DNA from: Gordionus sp. m RMFG-2023
Lineage: Eukaryota > Nematomorpha > Gordioida > Chordodea > Parachordodidae
Length of the DNA: 64,000 nt
Assembly (NCBI RefSeq): GCF_954871325.1
Contig: NC_088779.1
Coordinates: 19,718,846 to 19,782,845, forward strand
Direction of reading: 5' to 3'
Each line of letters opens with the position of its first letter. The first letter of the stretch is position 1. Positions 46,920 through 64,000 of this stretch are shown one piece after another. Both the position numbers and the translations under genes were made by a program. The notes below the pieces were generated by a model that saw only the letters and a program-made list of their open reading frames with translations, was not told where the DNA came from and made no database searches.

Positions 46920-47170
46920 TAAATTACATTTTTAATATGAACTTGAGCGCCTGGGCAAAATTTTTGAAACTTTTATTATGGGTTTTCAATATTAAATATG
47001 GGCCCGGCCTATAATTTTTTTTTACTGTGAGCTTGGGCCGGGCCTGATCAAAATATCCAGGCCCTATAAATCTAGCCTTTATAATATTCAACACATGAAT
47101 AGTTTTTACAATTTTTCCCCAGCCATACCTAAATCTATTGGTGGGTTGTAACTGCCTGAGGCGCAATTAA
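46920..47170. repeat. hAT-like MITE relic with GGGCC motifs
   Basis: ATGGGCCCGGCC and GCTTGGGCCGGGCCTGATC, spaced around 46995-47050, with further CCAGGCCC, are the same motif class as the 8735 family. No intact ends were found. The 80-codon minus-strand frame here is repeat-derived. Confidence 0.5.
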
Positions 47171-47351
47171 AATTTGCTATTTTTAGGCCATAATTAGAAG
47201 AATAAAATGTTTTCGAGTTGCTTGTGCCAAAAAAAGGCTAGGCCGAGTATTATAAAAAAATAATTTATCATTTAATCTATAATCTTTTGATAGGTCCAAA
47301 ACTTAAGTGTTTATTAATATAAAAAAAATAACTTTATTCTATCAAAAAAAA

Positions 47352-48492
47352 TCATTAAATCTGCAATTCCAGGGATTAAAAATTTTTTTAAAAAAAATCA
47401 GTTAATGCTCCTTTTTAAAGGGAGCTAGTTCCCGCTCCTACCTTCTCGGAAGCTAGCTCCCGTTCCAACTACTAAATTTTTAAAAGGATCTAGCTCCCGC
47501 TCTAGGTAATAGAGTGCTACTCCATAGCCGCTCGAAGTACGCGAAACAAAATCATATTTTTTAAAAGTATTATTTATAATAAATGGTATAACAAATTATT
47601 TATAATCTTTTATTAGCTTTTAAAAGTAATAAATTTTCTAAATTTGAATATAAAAAACATCCATTCATCTCCCCTAAAATCTATTTAGCACTACTAAATA
47701 GGCGCTCAACAGGAGCCCTAGAGGGAAACGGGGTATTGTATTTTATAAAAATATTTTTTAATTTAGGAAATTTATCAAATATAGTAATCTTGATATCATA
47801 ATTTAAAAAATATTTGTCCAATAAATTATCTTACTGATGTTCAATTTTATGGAATCTAAAAAAATCTTCCAAATCATTGCAGAGTTCCTGTGGACTAGTA
47901 GCTATTTTTGCATCAGGGTTTGTTTTCTTAAAAAATTAATTAATTTATATTTTAGTTTTATTTTGTGCATTATTTTATCCATTTCCAACTTAATTTGAAT
48001 GCAGGATGGATAATAGCCGCAATGATATTTTCATCATTATATACATTTGAAAATCTGCAATATTTTTATTTCGATTTCTTCTTCTATGATGTCTGCATCC
48101 ATAATATCAAAAACTTATTTTTATCATATATCTATAAAATTAATATTAATATGACTTATAAGATTTTCAAAGAAATTTACAACATAAAAAGGAAGAAAAA
48201 CTTGATGTTTAATATTTTAACTGATTAGAGTAAAATCAATCTAACTCGACTCCATTTAGTATTGCATAAATTTATATAAAATAAAATTTCATTTTTACTG
48301 AATTTTAATTAACAAATAAATAGGTATTTTAATATTTAAAAATAATTTATTATACATTAAATTTAAAAGAGCGATGGAGCAGCGCTCCTCAACTCCAGCC
48401 CTAAAGAAGCTAGCTCCCGCTCCTGATTTTTAAATTTAGAAAAAGTGTAGCGCCGCTCCTCTGAAAAAAAATAAAAGCCAGGCAGATTTAAA
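47352..48492 (-). mobile_element. hAT relic with AGCTAGCTCCCGCTCC subterminal repeats
   Basis: GGAGCTAG / AGCTAGCTCCCGCTCC-like repeats cluster at 47405-47530 and 48370-48455. The outer ends share TTAAATCTGC (about 47354) and its reverse complement GGCAGATTTAAAG (about 48481-48493). Between them lies a hAT transposase C-terminal piece on the minus strand. It is decayed and internally deleted. Confidence 0.6.
47661..47740 (-). pseudogene. hAT transposase C-terminal fragment
   Basis: The minus strand reads [19 protein letters not shown], stop, ILGEMNG. It matches the (Y)[21 protein letters not shown] motif of a hAT subgroup. It is a short remnant carrying at least one stop codon. Confidence 0.6.
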
Positions 48493-48599
48493 GATTTTTT
48501 TAAACTATATAAATATTAGTTAAATAATCGTAGAGTACTCATATTTTCAATTTGGAACAATTTGCAAATACAGCCTAAATTAAAATAACGAAATTGGAA

Positions 48600-48730
48600 A
48601 AAAGGCCCAGGCCAAAAAAATGAAATGTTTAAAAATAAAATCTGAGAAAATTCCTGGGTTGAGTTTGAAAATAAATTTTTTTTTTAAATTCAGGTCAGGC
48701 CTAAAATTATAACCTCTGCAAGTCTCTGCT
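48600..48730. repeat. hAT-like end with GGCC motifs and CTCTGCAAGTCTCTG terminus
   Basis: AAGGCCCAGGCC and CAGGTCAGGCC are followed by CTCTGCAAGTCTCTG, which resembles the TTTGCAGGTCTCTA end at 16856 and the ATTGCAAACCTCTA end at 1534. Confidence 0.45.
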
Positions 48731-48854
48731 ATGCTATGCTTCACTAAAAATGCATAAATTTATTTATTCATTTTCACATGTATTTTTGATGAAAATATTA
48801 TTTAATTTTTATTTTATAATAATTAAATAATATTATTATATTTATAAAATCAGT

Positions 48855-49210
48855 TTAGAACATAAATCCTCTGAACAGGAACAAATCTAGATACTGAAAC
48901 AAGAACCTGGAATCCTTTTAAAATTGATAAGAACCAGAACCCATTTTTAAATTAAGGGCTGGTTGTAAGAAAATAGCAAATAAATATATATAACATTTAA
49001 AATCTCCATACTATATAGTATATAAAAAATAATCATTTTAGATGGTTAATTCATTGTTTATATTTCTTGATCATTTTAACAGTATTTGCATATTAAATTT
49101 AAGAATAAGAACCAAGATCTCATTTTTTAAAATTTTAGGAACCAGAACCATTTTTTTAATTATTCAGAACTAGATCAGAACCCTTTTTAGTCCAAGTTCA
49201 AAAACACTAG
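48855..49210. repeat. MITE relic with AGAACC/GGAACC subterminal repeats
   Basis: GAACAGGAAC, AGAACCTGGAA, AGAACCAGAACCC on the left and GAACCAAGA, GGAACCAGAACC, CAGAACCC on the right surround an AT-rich core. The motif style matches hAT subterminal repeats. The ends are eroded. Confidence 0.45.
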
Positions 49211-49324
49211 TTAAAAGGACATATTTTAAAAAAAATGCAAGAGGTATTTCATTTTATATATTTGGAAAATTTTTGGAAAGTGCACATTTTTTCCTTCAAT
49301 TATAGTGTATGGCATGCCCCTATT

Positions 49325-49548
49325 TAGTGTTGTTAAAAGGCTCGTTTTGAGCCGATTTTGAAAAACGGCTAACTCAATATTTCATCCAGAAAAAATATTA
49401 CGCTAGCCTGAAGATTTTGCCTATAGAAGGAACAAAGGTCCATACATATATTACCGAAATCTACGGGCTTAGGCAATATTTTTCTGGCCAAAATATTGAG
49501 TTAGCCGTTTTAAAAAATCGGCTCAAAACGAGCCGTTTAACAACACTA
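49325..49548. mobile_element. hAT MITE, TAGTGTTGTTAA family, perfect 8-bp target duplication
   Basis: The element runs from TAGTGTTGTTAAAAGGCTCG to CGAGCCGTTTAACAACACTA. Inverted arms of about 75 bp include GAGCCGATTTTGAAAAACGG and CTAACTCAATATTT. The 8-mer CCCCTATT is repeated exactly on both sides (49317-49324 and 49549-49556). It is a sister of 10209-10424; the centres differ more than the arms. Confidence 0.92.
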
Positions 49549-49556
49549 CCCCTATT

Positions 49557-52500
49557 TAATTAGGTATTTTACAAAATTTATAGGATTGTCTCTGTACTAA
49601 ACAACAATATTTATATTGTATTATTAAATCAATATGCTTTAAAGATAATGAGATTTGGGTATTTTTTAATTTTAAAATTTAGGTACCTAAATAGGAAAAT
49701 GGTTACTTAAACATATTACTCAAATCTTACCCCTCCTAAATAGGAAAAATTCCAATTTTACTAACTTACCCTCATTAATCATTATGTGCACAAACATATC
49801 CAGGATTTTCTGCCATAAATTTTAGTGGAGGCCTTTAGGTCAAAACTTATTGTAGGCTTCTGGCTATATTTTTTATAAATAATCTTGGGTTTTCACTTAT
49901 TTTTTATAAAAATGTTTTTTTTCTACAAATTTTGAATTATAGTTGTTATTTTAAAAAGTTATCAACCGAGCTTATTTAATTTTATCTTGGATTATTTATC
50001 ACATTTGTCACCTTTTTTATAATATTTAATATTTGAATCATTATAAAAGAAATAATATGTAATTGTTAAGTATAATATGGTTAATTTTTAGGTCACTATG
50101 ATTATGACCTCCTAACTTATATAGATCTATATTTATTAAATAAGTATAAAATTGAACCAAAAAATTTTTTTTAATTCCCAATCAACTTTTATCATTCATT
50201 ATATTTCTTATCATATTGTTGACTTAATAATTTATTTAACTGAAACAATAAATAATTTTTAATATTAAATAAATTTATTGATAATATAACTATTTCAAAT
50301 CTATAAAATAGAGGTGAATCTATAATATTAAGCATATAAATATATAATACAATTATATAAAACATATTAAAAAAGTATCACATGCATTATTGCCATACTT
50401 TCTTCTTTTATTTATTACCACGTTGGTCATAGATTCCACAGAGGTGAGTGTATGTGAATTTTATGAAGAACACATCCTCCATAATGCCAATTTTTTTTCT
50501 CAAGGATACCAACAAATATTGTAACCCAGAAATGAATTTAAATAAACGTGGATACTTCCGAGCCATATATAAACGTTTATAATAAGTATAGCAATAAAAG
50601 AAGTAGAAAATAAGAATATAAAGATCCTCCTTCCAAAAACATAAAATTTAATAAATATTATTTAATTAAATAGATTTGATTAGAGATTTGCAAATATTAA
50701 ATTAGGATAATTGTTTTATTAACTATTTTAAATTTATTTTATAAGTAATAGATAATATTAATTGCTCATGATAATAATTAGATTTAAGAATTTAAATTAA
50801 GATTTATATATAATTTATAATCAAAAAAATATAAGATATTTAGGATATAAATTTAAATAATGAAATTACATTTACCATCAACAGTTATTCGTTAAATAGT
50901 CATAATCAAAATCTTCTTGAATCATTATTGCTATACGAAAATTTGAAAATTATCTGTCAAAATCATATGCATCTAAAAATAAAAGTAATATTCATTCATT
51001 CATTACACTTCAGAAAAAAAGAAAGGCAAAAGTAGAGGTCTACAATGTTCATGTTTTAGCCAACAAACTCGCTTACTCGTTGTTCCGAAATATTTTTGAC
51101 CCTCTCTTCCATTTATAATTTATTTAAAAAATTATCTGCTAGCCCATTTACCTATAAATTTTGTTTAACCCACTCTCCTGCCCAATGATTAAAAATAATT
51201 TTAATGGTTGGTTTGGCTTTTTATTTATTTAAAGTATTTTTAGATATTATGAAACTATTTTTTTTAATAAATTGAAGTCTATTATGTTATTTCGCCATTT
51301 TGCCCGAAAAATATTTAAATTCAACCACTCATGCCCGCCCATTACTTATACAATTTTTTAACCTGACCCTACATGCCAATTATCAAATTTCAGAGGTACT
51401 TGAAGAAAATTGATCCAGACCGTTGTCCTAAATAAGACCAGTCTAAAACTGGTTAATTAATTTTTTTTATATTAAAAAAGAATTTGTTTTTTTATTTTTT
51501 TGTTATTTTAAAAAAAAATTTTGTTTTTATATAATCTTGTTTTGTCAATTTATTTAATATAAGAGTATTACGTTAACAAATAAAATTAATTATGAATAAT
51601 ATAAAAAAAATTTGCAAGTTAATAATTAATTAATTTTTATTAGCCTGGGATTATAAACTCTAACTTTAAAATAGATAGAGTTGAGAACCAAAAAATCCAA
51701 ATGCTGTTTAAATAGAACTATATAAATAATGGCCAAAAAGGATTAATTTTTTCATAATTATAATACTGCTTATTTTGATTATGCAATAGAAATATAATCG
51801 TTGATATGTTTATTCATCATACTAAAGCTTCTCATTCACATAATTATATAACATCATTGAATCCGTAATAATACCATTGAATAATACACACTGTTAAATA
51901 ATAGTGATTATACCTTCCGGTCAAAATTTTATATTATTTTTTTTATATATATCATTTTAATGTGACATTTTTTTATTCACACTGTATTTAAATTTAATCA
52001 GTGAAAATTTTATATTAACATTTTTTTATACATCAATTTGTATTAGTTATTTATTTTTTTAATTGTTTAAAAAAAAAGATATATAAAGAGATAAAAAAAA
52101 ATGTAATTGAGATTGGAAAATGATAATGTAATATATCATATAATAAAATTTAAATTATGACAAATAAAATATATAAATCATGATATTATTACTTAATGGA
52201 AAACTCTATTTAATTTCAACACACACCATATAAAACATTTTAGAAATAATGTAACAAATTTAGTACCACCGATATTATGAAAATTATATATTATAAAACC
52301 AATGTATATCATTGTATAAAACTTTACTAGAATAACGCTATAACTCACACAATTTACCAACAAAACTCTAAAACTAAAATTAATATATTTTCAACTCTAA
52401 ATTTTATTCGCCAACTATATATATATCCATAAAATAGTTAAAAAGTCATTATAATTATAAAGTTTTGTCCCTTTTATATTTTTTCTTTTGGACAAAGAAA

Positions 52501-53165
52501 TTACGAGTTCGACATGTGATATATAAAATCAGGCGACTATTTATAAATGTTATAAATATTAAACAAAATAATTTCTAAAATTAAATTGCAAATTAAAATA
52601 TATTTAGATATGAATTTAAAAAATTTCCATAAATCTTTCATTTCTTCTGTTTCTTTGGATTGTATTGTTTTAAGATTTCATTCGTCCAATGTGATTCCAT
52701 TTAGGTGTTTCGATTTATGAATCTGGAATCCATTCCGATATCGAAGATAGATTAATATTTATACTCATATAAGTATCCACGCAGTTAAATATTTTTTTTA
52801 AATTTTTATTAGGAATGTCTTCATCAATATATTGTAAGCAAATCATATACATTTAATTTGAATCTTTGGCAGATACTTTTTATTTTCTTTTTGCAAAATC
52901 GAGCATCGGGAATGAAGTATATATCGGAAAGAATTTCTGAAAAAAAAAATTATCAAAATTTATTTAGGTATTTTACTCTCGTTTTCAAAGTTATCCATTA
53001 GACGGGATTGCATGATGCTATCTAGAGAAATTAATCATACTAATTTTAGATTTTAAAGAGGGTAGGAGCGATTTACCTTCAATTTTTTTTTGAAGAATAA
53101 TAGGAGGTAGACATACAAAGAAGGGTGAGTAGGATAAAGTAAAATACACTTTATTTGTAGATTAA
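49557..53165. other. Very AT-rich DNA, no recognised gene
   Basis: 49790-49980 holds a copy of the repeat also seen at 13450-13640. 51020-51405 has a weak hAT-like pattern (AGAGGTCTACAATG at the left, ATGCCCGCCCATTAC and TCAGAGGTACTT at the right). No exon, RNA or domain was recognised. Confidence 0.5.
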
Positions 53166-53169
53166 GGAA

Positions 53170-53320
53170 TATAACTTCATAGGCGTAGCCAGGGGGGGGG
53201 CAAGGGGAAATTTCCCCCACCCCCTTCAGAAATTTATCACTTTTTGTGAATATCATTTTAAGCTAATAAATATTATCCCCCTTAGTCCTCCCCTCACTCC
53301 CTGACCCCCAAAAAGGTATG
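53170..53320. repeat. hAT-type end with GGCGTAGCCAGGGGGGGG
   Basis: CATAGGCGTAGCCAGGGGGG at 53176 is the typical CGTAGCCAGG end of ZMYM-like hAT elements, as at 39251, followed by GGGGAAATTTCCCCCACCCCC. The partner end was not found. The minus-strand frame over it (53053-53256) is not a gene. Confidence 0.5.
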
Positions 53321-53329
53321 CATATATCT

Positions 53330-54260
53330 TAAACAATAATTTAAAAGAAAGAATGTAAAAGTTGATATCTTTTTATGAAACTATTCATCATAATTTATAC
53401 ATTTTTGAAAAAAGCATTTATATAAAAAAAGGAACCAAAAATGTTTTTTAAGAAATGGAATATAAGCCAAAGATAAGTCTTAAGACACAAGTGAAAAGTA
53501 TTATAATTATTAATAATAGAACCATAAAATACTAAATAATATAATATATCAAATATAATTATTTATAAAGTGAGTAATTTTAATTTATTTATCTTAATAA
53601 AAGTAAAATATAATTGTAAAACTATTGATAAAATTAAATCATAAAATTAAATTTAAAAAAAAAAATTTAAGCACTATACAAAAAGTGGAATATTATATAT
53701 CGTAGATTTACAGTATATCTAATTTTATCAATTATCATATGACAATGTAATTTTTACCAATTTAGTATTTTACAGTAAACTATAAAATATTGATAAGGAT
53801 ATCAGAAAATATCTTTTAAAGACATTGTGGGATGAATAATATAAAGATTAATTTTTAATATCATTTTTTATTTAAAATAAATAGATGACGCTAAATAATG
53901 GAATGCAAATTGTTGCTATATTTATTATCAAGAGCATTGATTAGTAAAATGTGTTAAAATATTAACTGTAATATATTATCTAACTGTCAAATATGTCTGT
54001 AAAAGTAGAATATTACCTAGTATTTTGTAACTAATTCTATGTAATAGAGGAATATAAACTATATATCTATTTTTATAAATATATTTCTTATACTTGTTTG
54101 GAATAAATTATTATTACCATGCTTTTATATTAATGTATATACAAGTAATTTGTTATATTTTATATAAACTAATAAAAATATATTTCGTATTTGTTCCAGG
54201 CTTAATTTTTTTATTAAAATTAACCGCTTATCTTGTAAAAATATTTTACGACTATATATC
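53330..54260. other. Very AT-rich DNA with no recognised feature
   Basis: No coding or repeat signature was seen. The 82-codon plus-strand frame at 54094-54342 is low-complexity hydrophobic residues running into the hairpin cluster and is not supported as a gene. Confidence 0.5.
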
Positions 54261-54268
54261 TAAGGTAA

Positions 54269-54339
54269 CCAGGCCGAAGGCCTGGAAAAAGGCGGGTCGA
54301 AGGCCCGCCCATTATGGGGACTGGGTGCGAAGTTCCCAG
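54269..54339. other. Cluster of three GC-rich hairpins, each with a GAA loop
   Basis: Hairpin 1 (54269-54285) is CCAGGCC-GAA-GGCCTGG with a perfect 7-bp stem. Hairpin 2 (54291-54309) is GGCGGGTC-GAA-GGCCCGCC, 8 bp with one wobble. Hairpin 3 (54321-54339) is CTGGGTGC-GAA-GTTCCCAG, with one mismatch and one wobble. All close as C-GAA-G, the loop known to give exceptionally stable DNA mini-hairpins. They are separated by 5 and 11 nt in otherwise AT-rich DNA. A role is unknown. Confidence 0.75.
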
Positions 54340-55067
54340 TAATTTTTAACCTCCCCCTCCCCCTTTAGGAAAATTCTAACTGATAAAAAAAAATTATTAT
54401 TAAATATATATTTCTCATTCATTCACAAGTAGCATTTTAGTACAGTTTGAAATTATACATGCGGGTGTCTGATATTTAGAATATGGTAAATAACAACTAG
54501 TTGATTATCACAAACTAATATTTATTTATTATTCCTGGTCTAAATAATCAGGAGGCCTAAAATAGTTTAAAATCATTTTGAGGTTATAAATGATTGATTA
54601 TTATAAGATTTTTAAAATTAATATCATGTATTCATTGGATAATATAGCATGGGTAAATATCGCGACCGAAGGGTTATATACATTAACAAATGAACGAAAT
54701 AAAATTTAACTTATAAATACTATTTATTGACCAAATTTATAATTAAACACTATCTTAATTTATTAATTTCTAGTAAATAACAATCGTCATAATGATTTAT
54801 TTTTTTACATATCAGTCAATCAATAAAAAAAAATGGTTAATTGGTAAAAGGACACTAAAGAACCTAGGAAAAAAATATCCCAAGTTATTATTTCTTTCGT
54901 AGTAGCTTAAAACATCCTACCTATTTGTTAATTTTAATTACTTATATAAACATTTATTAGATTTTGTTAAAATTGGGATATTTCGGCTAAATCCAAAATG
55001 TTGAAAGAATATGCGGCTAAAGTATATCTTTCAAGTTTAAATTTCGATCGAAGCTAAAATAATAAAT

Positions 55068-55186
55068 TTCACTTAAAAATTTGGTTTAGCATCTTTAAAG
55101 TTGTTAAAAGTGGATCAATTTAACATAAATTTTGCTTAAAAATTTGGTTTAGCATCGTAAGTTGTTAAAAGTGGATCAATTTAACA
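55068..55186. repeat. Two-copy 63-bp tandem repeat
   Basis: CTTAAAAATTTGGTTTAGCATC occurs at 55072 and again at 55135, followed in both by GTTGTTAAAAGTGGATCAAT and TTAACA. The copies are nearly identical. Confidence 0.8.
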
Positions 55187-55189
55187 CCA

Positions 55190-58100
55190 TTACTTGTTGT
55201 AGTAAAATCTATACTTTAAATAAAATAAAAATAAAATTAATGAAAATAAAAATATTGATAAATAAACTTTTTATCTCTCTATCTTCTGTGTGGCTATAAA
55301 AATTATATTAAAAAGATATTTGGCTATATAAAAATTTTAATTTGTATAACAATAATAAGGATAAAGGGATTAAAGTTTAACACTTTTGAAAAGTTATTGC
55401 AACTTATTGGCGGAAAGGTGAAAGGGCAACCCCTGCTCAAAATTTGGAAGGGGAGTTAAGTTTAAAAAAAATTAATGCCGTAGCTCATCTCGTAACACAT
55501 TCTTGTTAGCTTTCAAGTGCTTAGATTATTGGGTAAGGCAAAGCTTATAATATCTTTTCGTCGCTCTAGGCTTGGGGATGATGATATAAAAACGATATAA
55601 TTATCAAAATGCATCAAAAAAAATTATGCTTATATTTTAATTTATTTAGTTTATAATTTAATTTATTATTTATTTGTGTATATAGATTTTATATATAAAA
55701 GTAGGGTAATAGCGAAAGTTACTTTCTAAAAATGTAGCTAATAGCGCCTTACTTTTTTTGTAGAAATAACAGTAGCGCTTTATTTTCAAAAAGAGCGTCT
55801 TACACTAAAGAAGGGAATGAAAAGAATTATCATGGGAAAACTGTCCATCAACACTGGTCATTCTTAATATCCTAACATTTTGATGTATGTAATATTACCA
55901 ATTTTATAAAAAATTTTATACACTCAGAACTTCAATATTCGAGTTAATCGTTTATCCAACGGAACAATATATTGTCTACCTCCATTTAATTTAGACCCTT
56001 GTCTTTGTCTTAAGCCAATATTGATTGTTACATTACTCTGTATCAGTGTTACTATCTTCGCCTTCTCAGATTTATATTCCAAACTTCTCCACGTACATCG
56101 AATTCAATCATATTCAAACAAACCTAAATGCAACACCTTTTTCCTATTTATTATTTGTGCTCTGCAAAATTGAACTATTTATAATATATATACATTAATA
56201 AGAAAGATTATTTAACATTCATTGCAACCAAAAATAGTTTAAACATAGAATATGATTGTTTAATTATTTTTCTTTATTAATTAGGAAATTTACGGCATAA
56301 TTTTATGATTTAAATTTATTCAGGTCTCCATAATAAATATATATAATATTATATTAAATAAATAAAGTAGGATATGCTCTAATATAATCATTGATATCCT
56401 AGAATATTCGTTTTTATTTTTTTCTGCATTTATTCAATTTAAAAAAATATTATTTTTATTATTTAATTGTCTTATCTGTAAAAATCTATCATTTTTATAT
56501 TTTTATTGTAAATAAATATTTTTAATATTAATGAAATTATATTTTAAACTTTAAAATATAATTTTACAACTTATAATATTTTTTATATCTTCAAAAAATT
56601 AATTTGTTTCATTTCATTATTTAATTTTAGCGTTAAAAAGGTACCATTTTGTTTTGAAGCAAAACGATTGGATAGGCTTAAAATCATTAAAAAGATCAAG
56701 CTTAATAAATGGATATTAGAAGAAGCTTGGTACATATATATTTTTATATATACTTAGGATTGAGGTTCTTGAGATAGATTATATTTTAATATTCATATTT
56801 TATAGATCCTAACAAGCAACATGAAAATATGTTTTTGATTTTTCAAAATCATTACCTTTACTTGATCAAATTATTTTAAACATGTAAAATATTTAGGAAT
56901 ATTATGTAAGGATGACTTTTAATTTGATTAAGCATTTTCACTTATTAATGCTAACGATATATTGAAAGTAATAAGCATAGTTTTTTATTGGGTAAAATTA
57001 TAAAGCGATTTTTAGAATGCAATAAAGAAAATTATATTTCATTAATCATAATTTTATTTCTAAAAATGTTCAAATTAATTTTTTAAATTATTTATATCAA
57101 AAAAAAGAATTAAGAAAAAATATGTAAATGTTATAAGATTAGATTTAACATGAGCGTTTTTTTATTTTAATATTATTTTTGCAATTTATAATGCAAGTGC
57201 ATTACAAATAATTTATGTAAATAAACGATATTTTAAATTCTATAATTTTATATTAAGAATTTAAAAATTATACATTTTTTTTCTCTTCTACTCTTGGTAT
57301 TTATTTAATTATTAGTTCGTTTTTAAATATTGATTATAGAAAGATTGATGAATGAGGAAAATTTATAAACGTTTTTTACATATTTTTTATTTTGACCTTA
57401 ATTTTTTTTTTGAAATATATAAAAAAAACGAAGATGAAAATCCCATTAAATATTATGCCCTATAATATATTGAGTACTTTTTAAATGAAACGATTATAAA
57501 AAAATATAAAGAAAAAATTCATATTAACTTTACATGCATACCTTTTCAAATTATATATCTATAAAACAAGTTAATTTTTGGTTTATAAATATTTTTTTAT
57601 TAGGATTCATACAACAAATATTTTCATTTAAATAATAATTTGTCTCACCTAATAACCTTAAATTAATTATATTCATTTCGTTTTTCTTTATAAGAATAAA
57701 ACTTATTACCACCTTGACCTCTTAGTTTTTCAATATGATTTTACAACTATTAAGATATTTTGATTCTTTATTTATCTTAACACTTTTATATGCAAAATTT
57801 TATGAAATAGCTCCATTTTCTGAAATCAGAAAATTTAATAAAATATGTTTTTAAAAAAATGATTTAAAGGATTTACATTAAAAAATTAATAATAATTTTG
57901 AAATCCTAATTTTGATGTTCAGGTCTAATTGAAAACTTACTCACTCCTAACCCCCCCCCCCCCATCCTCTTTATTTTTATAGCGATAATGTTTTCACGAC
58001 TCTCCCACCCCTTTCGAAATTTAATGGCGGTCTTGCATTTTACCCCCCCCCTCTCCCCCACCTACCTCCCGTGTAGAAATGTCTATTGAAATCTAGAGGG

Positions 58101-58795
58101 GGGGGGGGTAAGAAGATAGTTTGATTTAAGTGATAATTTTTAACGCAATCGTTTCAAATAATGGGGTAAATAAAAAATTAATTTTTATAATGTTAAAAAT
58201 ATCTTCTATAAACTATAACAATATTTATATCCATTCTACCACCCTATTTCCAATCCAAAATTTAATGTAATTTTATAAAAATATTGAGTAAAATAAATAA
58301 ATACTAACATGTTATATTCCTTCTTGTCATTTTATTTATGCCGAGCAAATAAATGACATAAAATTTGCTCAAGGTAAACCCCATTCAAAACACTCTAAAA
58401 AATTCCGCGTTTGGCCATTATACTTTAGCTAATCGATGTGTTAAATTAAAAAGATTTGTTTAGGATATTAATATTAATTTATGATATAAATAACAAATTA
58501 AAATTGACTGGTTATGATTTTAATATTTTAATGAAATATAGAGATTTCGATTATGCGATTTAATTGAGATTTTAGGAAAAATGATAGTGAAAGGGGATGG
58601 TAATTTTCCGCTTCATCGAGGCTCAAGAGCCTCTCTCCCCATTTTGGCTTTATGTTATCGGGTGGTAAAAATAGGAGGGGTAAGTTCTAGATAAAATGGC
58701 CTAACATATTTCTGAAGAATTATGGTAGATAAAATTAACATGAAATGATTGGATAAGATTGAATGGAGTTCAAATTTTCTCATTTATAATTTTTT
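55190..58795. other. AT-rich DNA upstream of KDM2, no recognised gene
   Basis: 55700-55805 has a TAGCGC-rich hAT-like patch. 57945-58110 has a C13 run, a C8 run and a G11-12 run, the outer ones inverted, perhaps ends of a MITE. 58620-58635 is a GAGGCTCAAGAGCCTC palindrome, and AGGAGGGGTAAGTTC at about 58674-58688 resembles a splice donor. The missing first exon(s) of KDM2 should be here or further upstream, but I could not identify them. Confidence 0.45.
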
Positions 58796-58801
58796 TTAAA
58801 G

Positions 58802-63587
<4,786 letters not shown>

Positions 63588-63596
63588 AAAATGTTC

Positions 63597-63859
63597 GAAT
63601 TAAATTCGGGCTTGGTTGGGTCGGGCCTTAGAAATTTTTTAAAATATATCTAAATTTATCAATTTTATGTTGAATTTTTTATGTAAAATAAAAATATGTG
63701 ATTTTATTTATAGAAAGTAGACCCCAAATAACATATATCGTTTATTTTGAGTTATTATAAAAAATAATTTCTATATTTAAATAAATTCTGGCCGGGCCGG
63801 GCAAAACTTTATAAAAAAATTTTGGGCCAGGCTTGAAAAATTAGGCTCAATGCGGATCA
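63597..63859. mobile_element. GGCCCG hAT-like MITE, left end missing, just 3' of the KDM2 CXXC exon
   Basis: ATTCGGGCTTGGTTGGGTCGG begins the similarity. The core (AAATATATCTAAATTTATCA, AACATATATCGTTTATTTT) and right end (TTAGGCTCAATGCGGATCA) match the copy at 8735-9085. It starts about 10 bp after the in-frame stop at 63587. Confidence 0.75.
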
Positions 63860-64000
63860 ATAATTTCAGCCTCTATGCCATTAAACTTTTTATGGAATAT
63901 ATAAGAGAATTATTTGTCATAATTCTATTTATATTTTAGTAACTTAGTATAATCGTATTTTTTTCCCAAAAAATGAATGCCCCATTTTCCAATCTAGACA
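63860..64000. other. AT-rich DNA to window end
   Basis: No exon or other feature was recognised. The next KDM2 exon, if any, lies beyond the window. Confidence 0.4.

Noticed and set aside
54094-54342. 82-codon plus-strand frame ending in a basic tail
   Set aside because: The tail is translation of the GC hairpin cluster and the rest is low-complexity hydrophobic AT-rich sequence.

Overview
The window looks like a metazoan nuclear genome, probably an arthropod or a similar invertebrate. It is very AT-rich, is dominated by DNA transposons of the hAT superfamily, and carries a single confidently recognised host gene: the lysine demethylase KDM2, split into at least 13 short exons (two introns are only 42 and 52 nt). 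I cannot name the species.

Layout. 1-1.5 kb: right part of a hAT relic, with a transposase C-terminus and a 3-copy 206-bp tandem repeat. 2.6 kb: one candidate immunoglobulin-domain exon on the minus strand. 7-10.4 kb: hAT-type MITEs, one with perfect 8-bp target duplications. 16.9-23.5 kb: a hAT element (7/8-bp target duplication still visible) split by a Ty3/gypsy LTR retrotransposon, which is itself split by a solo LTR of a related family; this is a three-level nest. 24.7-26.2 kb: a decayed non-LTR retrotransposon reverse transcriptase. 28.8-30.0 kb: an endogenous rhabdovirus-like nucleoprotein gene that looks whole. 31.7-35.8 kb: a 119-bp minisatellite, including a 2-kb hAT foldback element with arms of about 1 kb and a perfect 8-bp target duplication. 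38-45.9 kb: two relics of one uncharacterised transposase-like family, a ZMYM-type hAT relic with its terminal repeats, and an RTE-type LINE fragment inside a MITE. 47.3-49.5 kb: more hAT relics and a MITE. 50-58.8 kb: almost featureless AT-rich DNA with one cluster of three GC-rich hairpins. 58.8-63.6 kb: KDM2, from just before the JmjC domain through the CXXC zinc finger, followed at once by a hAT MITE. The 5' exon(s) were not found and the downstream PHD/F-box/LRR part lies outside the window or is absent.

A recurring theme is that nearly every GC-rich patch in this AT-rich DNA is the subterminal region of a hAT-like element. These patches carry short, often palindromic motifs (GGCCCG, GGGCGG, GTCGACT, GAACC, GCTCCCGCTC). 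Viral and LTR elements are treated as fossils. Stretches in which nothing was recognised are listed explicitly.
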